From Mesaphorura yosii (taxonomy: Eukaryota; Arthropoda; Collembola; Poduromorpha; Tullbergiidae), in NCBI GenBank assembly GCA_009869945.1, contig WIXG01000773.1:1-22240 (forward strand): DNA of 22,240 nucleotides, read 5' to 3'. Within the stretch, counting starts at the first letter, position 1. Every line of letters begins with the position of its first letter. The translations under genes and the position numbers were made by a program. Of the stretch, positions 9,345 to 17,174 are shown piece by piece. The notes under the pieces are model-generated. The model made no database searches and was not told where the DNA came from. It saw only the letters and a list, made by a program, of their open reading frames with translations.

Positions 9345-10042
9345 AGTAAAAGTACGAATTAAAACTACAAATACAGGCTTTGAATGATTGACCTTTGTAC
9401 CCAATCGCTAAACCCCCATTAGCTTAACCACGGCCACGTTCCATCACAAAGTGTGTTTCTTTTGTATTTAGTGATGAACCAGAGGCTGCATTGCATTATT
9501 GAACGGCACCGAAAGCATGGCTTCTTCCTATATCAAAGAAGCCAAGCCAAGAAGCAACTTCGGCTCGAGATAGAAGCCAGGTAGGACATAAGTCCAATTT
9601 ACGAAGTCTGCAACCTTGATGCATTTGCAAAGCGAAAGCAAGCAGGTATGCCACCATCCTACTCGAAAATATTTTCAACTCCACAATGATCTCCCTCTTC
9701 CTTTGTGTTTGACCTCCCGACACTAGCCTGACATTGCCTTTAGATTATTGCTCCTTTACCTGTCCTTCAAGACTGTTCTTTGCATTGGTGGTTGGAGAAT
9801 TGGGTGAGACTAATTAGATTAATTTGATTTGCATTTACAGACAACCTCGTGTTGGTCGCCGGTGCTGGCTACAATTCCTCATGCTGGATGCTGGTCGGCT
9901 GTGGAACAGTTTCAAGACACATCAGCACAAGAGTTGTAAATCCTTGAAGTTGAAGTCATCGCTCGCCTTATCACGACGAAGTGCAATCGGCCTGAATTAT
10001 GTAAATCTGTTTATGATTCGAAGAAGTACCTCATTTGTATGA
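9345..10042 (+). CDS. Possible small basic protein from the spliced transcript (uncertain)
   Basis: Joining 9345, 9472-9580 and 9841-10042 gives 312 nt, 103 residues. The ATG is made by splicing (last base of exon 2 plus TG of exon 3) and is followed by a second ATG. It is the first ATG of the predicted mRNA, and the frame stays open across the exon 3/4 join. The product would be strongly basic (QRSQAKKQLRLEIEARQPRV, then LKLKSSLALSRRS) with no family I recognise, no signal peptide and no membrane segment. Codon use shows no clear coding bias, so the ORF may be incidental in a noncoding RNA. The stop TGA at 10040-10042 directly abuts the first family A repeat. Confidence 0.2.
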
Positions 10043-10376
10043 TGACAACTATTTGGACGATTAACTAGACCACTAGATTTAAGATTAAGCTTAGGCTCTG
10101 TATCAGCCGTCAACTATGTGCACTGCTAATGTTGATTAGCTAATTTAAATTTTTCCGCATTGTGAATCATGCACTGAAATCATTTGTGCAATGACAACTA
10201 TTTGGACGATTAACTAGACCACGTAGGTACCGAGTTGAGTTAATTTATTGAAATGTCAGGTAGACGTTATCATTTGTGTATTGACAACTATTTGGACGAT
10301 TAACTAGACCACAATTAAGTATGAAAATGTATTCCATTCGTGGGGTGACAACTATTTGGACGATTAACTAGACCAC
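10043..10376 (+). repeat. Repeat family A: four identical 31-nt elements
   Basis: Copies at 10043-10073, 10192-10222, 10282-10312 and 10346-10376. Each begins TGACAACTATTTGG, ends AACTAGACCAC and is identical over all 31 nt. Spacers are 118, 59 and 33 nt and mostly unrelated. A weaker CATTTGTG-like block precedes copies 1-3 and is decayed to CATTCGTG before copy 4. No self-complementarity that would make a hairpin. Confidence 0.95.
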
Positions 10377-10425
10377 TAAATAAGTAGAGAGGTTACAAGT
10401 AATTGTAATATTCCTGAATCAAAGG

Positions 10426-10538
10426 AAAATGAGAGTGACGGCTTAAAGACTACGACGACTAATTTGCTTGCTGTGCGAGTTATCGTAATTAAGGTTAGAT
10501 GCAAAGCAAAATGAGAGTGACGGCTTAAAGACTACGAC
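10426..10538 (+). repeat. Repeat family B: two identical 31-nt elements
   Basis: Copies at 10426-10456 and 10508-10538, beginning AAAATGAGAGTGACGG and ending AAAGACTACGAC. The match extends a few bases upstream (AAAG then one variable base). The 3' half loosely resembles family A (GACG, TTAA, GAC and a final C in the same order), so A and B may be related. Confidence 0.95.
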
Positions 10539-10683
10539 AACGATTCGTTATAGTATTGTCAGTAAGACGGTACATTAGTTAAATTAGTTGGCAAAAGAAG
10601 TTGCTCTTCCTTCACGGATGATTGAGATGATGTATCGTCTAATCTTAAAGAGAATGGTTAAGTCAATTCAGGCACTGATAACG

Positions 10684-11179
10684 TTGATGATTCGGTACGA
10701 ATGGACTTCAGTTCAGAGAGATGTAAGATTTAATCAATGATAAGGTTGATGATTCGGTACGAATGGACTTCAGTTCAGACTACACCTTGTAAGTTAGGCT
10801 AAGATTAAGATTAATCAATGATAATGTTGATGATTCGGTACGAATGGACTTCAGTTCGAGGGCAGTGTGCTCAAAGTTAATTTAATGTATTCTTAACTAA
10901 GCAGGCAATGCTAGCATTGATGATTCGGTACGAATGGACTTCAGTTCTAAAAGCAATGCTAAGATTGATGATTCGGTACGAATGGACTTCAGTTCGAGGG
11001 CAGTGTGCTCAAAGTTAATTTAATGTATTCTTAACTAAGCAAGCAATGTTAGCATTGATGATTCGGTACGAATGGACTTCAGTTCGGGTTGTAATTAGAC
11101 TATTAGATAATGATGAGGCAGCCTGTAAGTAATTCGGCAATGATGTCGTTGATGATTCGGTACGAATGGACTTCAGTTC
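10684..11179 (+). repeat. Repeat family C: seven identical 31-nt elements
   Basis: Copies at 10684-10714, 10746-10776, 10827-10857, 10917-10947, 10965-10995, 11055-11085 and 11149-11179. Each begins TTGATGATTCGG, continues TACGAATGGACTTCAG and ends TTC. All seven are identical. Six are preceded 11 nt upstream by CAATG (CACTG before the first), with variable bases between. The element contains ATTCG-GTA-CGAAT, a small inverted repeat. Confidence 0.95.
10827..11085 (+). repeat. 138-bp tandem duplication inside the C array
   Basis: Copies C3-C4 and C5-C6 are each 90 bp apart, and the 59-bp spacer after C3 (10858-10916) matches the one after C5 (10996-11054) with only two differences. The repeating step is 138 bp (10827 to 10965, 10917 to 11055). 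This is the only recent duplication visible in the array. Confidence 0.9.
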
Positions 11180-11213
11180 GAGTTTGAAGCAAGTTACGGT
11201 TGTGTTTTATGCA

Positions 11214-11219
11214 AATAAA
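11214..11219 (+). terminator. Poly(A) signal of the repeat-bearing transcript
   Basis: AATAAA 35 nt after the last family C element; cleavage would fall near 11235. Confidence 0.55.
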
Positions 11220-11235
11220 GGCAGAATATTGATTT

Positions 11236-12366
11236 ATACACGGTTAAAAGCGGGCCCAGAGTTTTAATTGCGCTAATTTCCAGTGTGAGCATGCATTTCA
11301 TGGACTATGCGTCGATTTATTTGTCTCGACGGGCTGACATTCGAATTTTCACGTCGGCACCGAAAATTACGGACAATGAGCTGATCTTCTAAACGTGTTC
11401 TTAATTGTGTGATCCTGCATTAAGCATCAAATTCGCATTTTTGCATGCCCTCCTTTCGTGGCATTTCAGGATCATTCATCGTTTAATTCGTTTAGACCGG
11501 CTGGAGTCAAAAAAGGCTACTTTCGGTATTTCAGCGTGCCCTGCCGCCAATGCGCGTGGTTCAGATCCCCAAGCCAAAAGCCATCATCATCATGACTCAA
11601 TTTGTCCTCCATCACGCCACCTTTTTTGCTCTTCATAAAAATACCATCGAAACATTAAAGTGTGACGCCTGAAATGACCGTTGGTAATTTTAGTCATTAT
11701 GAGTGGATCATTTCATTTGCTCGTTGTTCAGCGTTCTAATGCCAATTTTAGAACTTTAGTCCACCTAACTCGCCCATTTGCCATTCCACGCTTTAGCTTT
11801 GTTCTGTGTTAACGACGCTCATGTCGTGTGTGGTCCCATGAACTCTGATGTGAACCAATCAATCGACAATGCAATACATCATATTTCCGTGACCGTGGGC
11901 TCAGATATTTTTATCATTGAAGCATGGAATGCGAATACGAATGTGAAGTGCGTAGTTGTAGTCGCTCGTGCTAACTGCTAACCTCCTGATTTCTTGCCTG
12001 CTGTTTTCTGTTCTGTTCTGTTTTCTGTGCTCGTGCTCCTCCATGTTTGGTTTCTCTCTTCGCATTTATAACACAACAGCCAGTCAAGCCAGAACCCACA
12101 ATACTCGTGACTCGTGCGGGCTTGGGTGTGTGATTTACAAAGTTAATTACAATTAGGACGCTGACGCTGGGTAGTGCAATAATCATGTAATCAGTACAGA
12201 TCAGCATTTTCTTCAATCACTGTCCTGTTCTGTTTCCAATTCACTCAGTTTTTGCTGCAGTCAGTTCCTTCTGCAGTTTTTAATTGTTTCAACAGCTGTA
12301 CCACTCGATAGCTACATAATTCCAGACCAGTGATAAGCTTAGTCAACTCGGAGTCAAGAAGTCAAG
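11236..12366. other. Intergenic region and MLX 5' leader
   Basis: No gene recognised. TCAGT-type initiator candidates occur near 12245 and 12260, giving an MLX leader of roughly 100-120 nt. Short ORFs at 11405, 11778 and 11968 show no domain or splice support. Confidence 0.4.
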
Positions 12367-13470
12367 ATGGCCATGTCGATGAACAAGAAGGTCAACTCTG
12401 GCAAGCGGGTCAAGTCGTCGTCGATATCAGAGTATGGCTACGGCGTCGGAGCGGCTGGAGTCTCTGGCATGGGCCTAGAAGACTACAAACTGGAGCCAAT
12501 CAGTCCAAACCAGCAACAAAAGGAGGCAGTGGCCCTCTTCTCGCGATGCAGCAGCACTGGCTCAATAAACACGCTTTCCTCGTCGGCGCATAATTCAGGT
12601 ATTTCAGATAATTTATTAATTCGAGGATTAGAAATCAGGAATCATAAAAAGCGTATTCGTAGCGTAATCATTAATTTATCGCATGTGCATCATTTCATTT
12701 GTAGACGACGATGACGATGACAGCGAAGAGAAGCAGCAAGGTTCCAGCTACAAGGAGCGTAGGCGCGAGGCTCACACCATGGCGGAACAGAAGAGGCGTG
12801 ACTCGATCAAGAAAGGCTACGATGCGCTGACCGATCTGGTGCCGACGTGTCAGCAGAATGATTCGCTATCAGGGTACAAACTCAGCAAAGCAACCGTCCT
12901 CCAAAAATCCATCGATTATGTGGAGGTAAGCCAATCGATCAATTATCCGAGCAGAGCAAAAAGTCCATTGATTTAAGTGTCTGTGCCGCCCATTGTCCAT
13001 GCTTTAATCTCGACTTTTACAATTTACAGTATCTCCTCCAGCAGAAGAAAAAGCAGGAAGAGGAACTCGCTGGACTACGCAAAGAAGTTGTGGCTCTGCA
13101 AATCATGAAGGTCAACTACGAACAGATTGCGAAGGCTCATCAAAGTCAGCCGGGCAACGCAGCTCTTCAGGTCCCTGATGACGTCAAATTCCATGTGGTA
13201 AGCACCTTAGTTTTACGTTTAAATTATTATATTATTAGGCATCGGTCAATTCGGTGCTGAAGTGCTAATTCACGATTTTGTATCCATTTTCAGTTCCAAG
13301 CCATCATGGGCACGCTTTTCCACTCGTTCAGCGCCACTCTGAGCGTGGCCAACTTCTCCGAGATGTCCGCCTGTGTATTCAGCTGGCTGGAGGAGTACTG
13401 CAAACCTCAGACGCTTCGTGACGTGGTGGTCAGCGTGCTGCAGCAGCTTAAGAACCAATACACGGGTTGA
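12367..13470 (+). CDS. MLX: Max-like protein X (bHLH-leucine zipper transcription factor)
   Basis: Four exons: 12367-12598, 12705-12925, 13030-13197, 13294-13470; all joins are GT-AG and in frame, giving 265 residues (human isoforms 244-298). MLX pairs with Mondo/ChREBP-type partners, binds paired CACGTG E-boxes (ChoRE) and controls sugar- and lipid-response genes; the fly orthologue is bigmax. Seen: acidic patch DDDDDD (78-83), basic region YKERRREAHTMAEQKRRDSI (93-112, with the DNA-contacting H101, E105, R109 pattern), helix-loop-helix through LSKATVLQKSIDYVEYLLQQ, a leucine zipper, and the C-terminal dimerisation and cytoplasmic-localisation domain (208-265, TLFHSFSATLSVANFSEM). The start atgg context (gtcaagATGG) is good. 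The ORF is complete with no odd residues. Confidence 0.97.
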
Positions 13471-14261
13471 CTGACTTTAACTTCAAGTTCGAGTGAATCA
13501 TGAGCTAGCCCAACTAGCGATATTACGTTCTATTTTTAAATACGGATATGGATACGTTGTGCTTAAAATTACAATTAGTCAAATGGTGCTCAGCTCGACA
13601 GAGTGCTAGAGTTTATTTTTCTTGTCAAATCGTAATCATCTGCGTGCGTTCATGCGCGAATAGCGTGAACGTGAATATTTTTGTAAGTTAAGTTAGGCGT
13701 TAGAGTGATCATTTCTGAGCGAAGCTTCATTTTCCTCGTCGAGAAGGACAGTTTTTTCAGATAATCATAATAAGGCATGTAGTCCAACTAGTCCAGACCA
13801 GGCCAGACGCCAGACTCCTCCTGTAGTGGAAACAGAAAACTGTCTCCCTGCTTGCTTGCCAACGTCGTCAGTTCATTTGTACGAAAACGAAATCTAAATC
13901 CCCGAATTCCAAAAGGTGATCTCCACGAGAGAACCAAAGCTCTAAGCGCAGCCCGCAACCCTTCTTTACTTTATGTTTCACTCCATTCACTTCCAAGTAG
14001 AGCTCAATTGGATTTAGATAACAGTTCCATGGTGGCTGCTACACAACCTTTTCGCCTGGAGTGTTAATGTGGTTTCCCTTCTCGCAGTACTGTATTCACT
14101 GCATTTCCCGTCCACTCCAGGTGTTCCAGTGTTCCCTTCTTTTCTTTCGGCGTGTAATGCGCTATACGCTATAATCTGACACGTACTCTAAATTCTATAT
14201 TCTATACTGTGCCCAGTGCCAAAGACGTACAGTGTAGTGTAGTGGTCAGGCAGAGGAACTT

Positions 14262-14337
14262 GGTCACCACCTGTGTCGTGGTGGTCCCATTCTGGCTAGC
14301 GCTGGCTCCTTGAGTTGACACTTGCCTCAAGAGCCAG
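14262..14337. repeat. Two adjacent potential hairpins
   Basis: First: GGTCACCAC and GTGGTGGTC around a 7-nt loop (14262-14286, with G-U pairs). Second: CTGGCTCCTTGAG (14302-14314) pairs with CTCAAGAGCCAG (14326-14337), 12 pairs with one bulge and an 11-nt loop. No box motifs of snoRNAs or tRNA B-box found. Confidence 0.45.
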
Positions 14338-14535
14338 TCACTTTAACTTGAAACTGATTCTTCGGAACCGCCCCTCACCACCGAGCATATCGGGTCAAAT
14401 AGTCTCATCCTCTTCATCGCGAAATCATCAACTTTGAATGGTTGTCGAAAGGTAGTATTTTTTTTGTCGATTGTGCCGGTGATCGTATTTTTGACGGTAC
14501 GACCGGCTCTCAAGTTAAGGCAAGACCGATTGGCA

Positions 14536-14727
14536 TTAAACTCTCGTGACAGGTCTGTAGGCTCTTAGTTTGACGAGTTGGGACGAAATATTGAGCAGGC
14601 ACACGCACAGATAGGCTTTCCCATTGGGTAGGATAGGGTCAGGCTTAACCCTGTTGACCTCGTCGTAATTTGCAGTAATTACGGCTTTCAGCAAATCCAC
14701 TGTCTTCACCCTCACTGAATCCGGCAT
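14536..14727 (-). CDS. Possible small ORF or terminal exon, unrecognised
   Basis: 63 codons from ATG 14727 (MPDSVRVKTVDLLKAVITAN...). The frame is open a little upstream, and a splice-acceptor-like ATATTGCAG on the minus strand at about 14740 could make this a 3' exon. The sequence looks protein-like but I know no family and see no poly(A) signal. It may be chance. Confidence 0.15.
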   Translation of the reverse strand: MPDSVRVKTVDLLKAVITANYDEVNRVKPDPILPNGKAYLCVCLLNISSQLVKLRAYRPVTRV

Positions 14728-15081
14728 TGCGTTCAGGGTTTCTGCAATATCATTTGGCACAGTACACCAAATCAAGTGAATTTGTTAACTCGCGTCTGCA
14801 CGCTGTGGTCTTTCTTAACCTATGTAAATTCTAACTGGTTTACTCGAAATGTTCCAGATTCCAATTCAAAGGAAGCTGTGCAATGACCCGTATTCGGGTC
14901 GAATTGTCGTGAAGTGGGTATCGTAAAAGAATGAATTGTTGATAGACCAAACACGCGAATAGATCAATAGTTGTGAATCGGGGTTTTAATTCTTGTTGTT
15001 TATACATGGAAACGCAATGATCAACTGACTCTCATTACTAATGCGCTCATTTGATTAAAAAGAAAATGATGAAGCCGTGTT

Positions 15082-15164
15082 GGTGATGGTGATGACGAGT
15101 TATTCGTCTCTCCTCCTTTTCGTCGCTCTCCCTTCTTAGCGTCATCGTCGTCATCATCTTCACC
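15082..15164. repeat. Imperfect 17-bp inverted repeat
   Basis: 15082-15098 (GGTGATGGTGATGACGA) faces 15148-15164 (TCGTCATCATCTTCACC): 15 of 17 positions pair, and one of the others is G-U in RNA. The ~49-nt loop is pyrimidine-rich. Confidence 0.4.
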
Positions 15165-15290
15165 CTGAGGTTGGTTCGTGCGTTTTCATTTCTCCTTTTT
15201 TTTATCTTCATGACAGAATAAGCGCTATGTTAGTTAGATTTGTTTTTGTCCGTCGTAAAGATTTGGTCATTAAACAATTATTAACTCAAA

Positions 15291-15346
15291 CACGTGTCCG
15301 TATTTCTATTTTGTTATCTCATACATACTTTTGTGTGTATCACGTG
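15291..15346. promoter_or_regulatory. Pair of CACGTG E-boxes, 50 bp apart
   Basis: CACGTG at 15291-15296 and 15341-15346. They lie ~450 bp upstream of the likely MANF start. bHLH-Zip factors of the Max/MLX type bind this core, but a ChoRE needs 5-bp spacing, so this is not a classical ChoRE. Confidence 0.25.
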
Positions 15347-15742
15347 CGTTTTTTTGGTCGAAATATGCCGAATCTTGAATAAAAACATGTGTTTGCGTAT
15401 TTTTGCCAGAAAATAATTTTGTTGCATTTGTCCCTGCAAATTAAGCGTAAGCGACACGCGAATCCCATGCAACAACTTGGAATTTAAATGAAAACGATTG
15501 AAATTATTGATGAAAGCAGTCTAGTCTGAATCCTGAAGTGAGGAAGATTGACGATTAGTGAAAACAAAGAAAATTGAATTCGTGATGGTCATTTAAAAAC
15601 AGCGCTGCCTCCTGCTGCCTGCTGAAGAGACGAGAAGTCAATTCGTGATGAGCCAACCAATCACCGTGTAACGCATGTACAAAAGGTTTTCAGTGCAAAA
15701 ATTACAGTCAGCACAGCTCAGCTTTCCGCTCTGTGCTGTATT

Positions 15743-15748
15743 TCAGTT
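15743..15748 (+). promoter_or_regulatory. Initiator-like TCAGTT of MANF
   Basis: Would give a ~200-nt leader to ATG 15942. No TATA box at the usual distance. Confidence 0.3.
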
Positions 15749-15941
15749 CACGACCACGAAGATTGAACTCGAACTCGTCTGTCGTCTCGTCAGCTTGTCA
15801 AGCCAAATCAGTAGTCAACTTGATACACGTAACATAAAGCAAGCCGCAAGAAACTTGACAGTTTGGAGATTTACAGTAACTTTTTGTACGTAACTTAACC
15901 AAAAATTAGTTCCACACATCAAGTAATTAGAGACTGGCAAA

Positions 15942-16786
15942 ATGGGACCCGGCAGCCAGTATTTATCAGTACTTTTCTTCAGTTTAGCCGTAGTTCTTTT
16001 GTCAGTGGTGATCCGTTCCACGGAGGCGCTGAAACGGGATGATTGTGAAGGTAATTGTAGCCGGTATCAGTGAATCAGTAATTAAATGACCAATGTGAAT
16101 ATCCTGAGCCCAAAATTAATTAATTAAAATATGTGTACCCATTTTCAGTGTGTTTTTCGGTCGTCGAGCGATTCGGCGAGACCTTAACAGAAGCACAGCG
16201 CAAGGATCCAAAGGAAATTGAAGATAAATTCCGAGATTGGTGTAAAGATATCAAAGGGAAAGAAAATAGATTCGTAAGTGGTCGAAACGGGAGAAATTCA
16301 TGTTTTATCATTCATGTCAACTCTACTTTTTATCGTTTCCGCCCGCAGTGTTACTACTTAGGAGGATTAGAAGAATCTGCGACTGGAATTCTTGGCGAGT
16401 TGTCTAAGCCAATGTCGTGGAACATGCCAGCAGATAAGATTTGCGAAAAACTGAAGAAGAAAGATAGTCAAATATGTGATCTTCGATTTGGTAAGTTGAA
16501 ATAACTTGCGAAAATCAATTCTAATTTTAGTCAAGATAAGTCTTTATCATCTTTCTATATCTTTATCAAAGAAATAAAAATCTAATCTATCATCTTATCG
16601 TCTTTCTACGAATTTCCAGAGAAAACAATCGATTTGAAGACGGTTGACCTCAAGAAATTAAAAGTCCGAGATTTGAAGAAGATTTTATCTGGTTGGGATG
16701 AAGATTGCGACGGCTGCATCGAGAAGACAGATTTTATCAAACGTATTGAATCACTAAAGCCCAAATATGTAAGGGAAGAATTGTAA
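15942..16786 (+). CDS. MANF: Mesencephalic astrocyte-derived neurotrophic factor homologue
   Basis: Four exons: 15942-16050, 16149-16273, 16349-16490, 16620-16786, all GT-AG, 180 residues (human 182). MANF is an ER-resident and secreted stress-response protein that protects cells during unfolded-protein stress; invertebrates have one MANF/CDNF gene. Residues ~1-29 form a signal peptide ([16 protein letters not shown]), the mature part starting near LKRDDCEVC. The saposin-like N-domain carries six cysteines (CEVC, DWC, CYY, ICE, ICD). The C-terminal SAP-like domain has the CXXC motif as CDGC (155-158), giving the conserved total of eight cysteines. The C-terminus REEL resembles weak KDEL-type ER retention signals. 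Start context caaaATGG is strong. Confidence 0.97.
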
Positions 16787-17174
16787 TACATGTGCGAGGG
16801 TAGGTAAATTAATTAATTACGAGATGAACCAACATCAATCCAAACAGCAGCGGGCTATTTTCAAATCCTGCCTGCTATTTGGAGTGCTACACTGCTATTA
16901 GCGTAAAGCGTACTTATACGTATTTATTGTTTGTTCAGTTTTAATCAGTTATTTAATCACACAAGAAAAGAAACATGAAACATGAACGGTGAAGTGAATT
17001 AAAACAGTAAAAATTTATTCAATCAATGTGTTAGCTCTGTTAATCAGTTAGCAATCGGCGTTAGCATTAGTACTGCTTATCACTTATCACTTAGCACTAG
17101 AAAAGGTTAGCAAGGTTAAAGTTCCTTAAGACAAGATTAATTCATTTCCTGTTTACTCCGTTCAGTTAATCAGC
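16787..17174. other. Convergent 3' UTRs of MANF and ZC2HC1
   Basis: TTTATT at 17014-17019 is the AATAAA of the minus-strand gene. No clear AATAAA is visible for MANF, so its 3' UTR may end at a variant signal and overlap the opposite transcript. Confidence 0.4.

Larger units (their letters stand above)
9021..11235 (+). ncRNA. Putative spliced long RNA carrying 31-nt repeat elements (lncRNA or mRNA with repeat-rich 3' UTR)
   Basis: Inferred exons: ~9021-9139, 9257-9345, 9472-9580, 9841 to ~11235. Supporting signals: ACG|GTAAGT, GTGTGCAG|ATT, CAA|GTAAAA, GTATTTAG|TG, CAG|GTAGGA, CATTTACAG|ACA, and AATAAA at 11214-11219 about 35 nt after the last repeat. A second CAG|GTATGC donor at 9645/9646 offers an alternative exon 3 end. 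The last exon is ~1.4 kb and noncoding for most of its length; its main content is thirteen 31-nt elements in three families (10043-11179). The spliced leader has no ATG in exon 1 or 2; the first ATG would be formed at the exon 2/3 junction and open a 103-codon frame ending at 10042. I cannot tell whether this ORF is translated. No known lncRNA is recognised. Confidence 0.4.
13471..15742. other. Long intergenic region upstream of MANF
   Basis: About 2.3 kb without a convincing gene. It starts with the MLX 3' UTR (no clear AATAAA). It holds two tandem hairpins (14262-14337), a weak minus-strand ORF (14536-14727), a long imperfect inverted repeat (15082-15164) and two CACGTG boxes exactly 50 bp apart (15291, 15341). 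Confidence 0.5.

Noticed and set aside
10043..11179. CRISPR-like array
   Set aside because: Repeats are conserved and spacers vary, but spacer length is irregular, three different repeats follow one another, and the genome is clearly that of an intron-bearing animal with no cas genes.
10043..11179. miRNA gene cluster
   Set aside because: None of the 31-mers is complementary to its own flanks, and the flanks differ between identical copies, so no conserved pre-miRNA hairpin can form.
10684..11179. C/D-box snoRNA cluster, because family C contains TGATGA
   Set aside because: The preceding base does not fit the C box well, no CTGA D box sits at a regular distance, and no terminal stem is present.
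14230..14245. tRNA A-box-like TAGTGTAGTGG
   Set aside because: No B box (GGTTCGANTCC) follows and no cloverleaf can be drawn.
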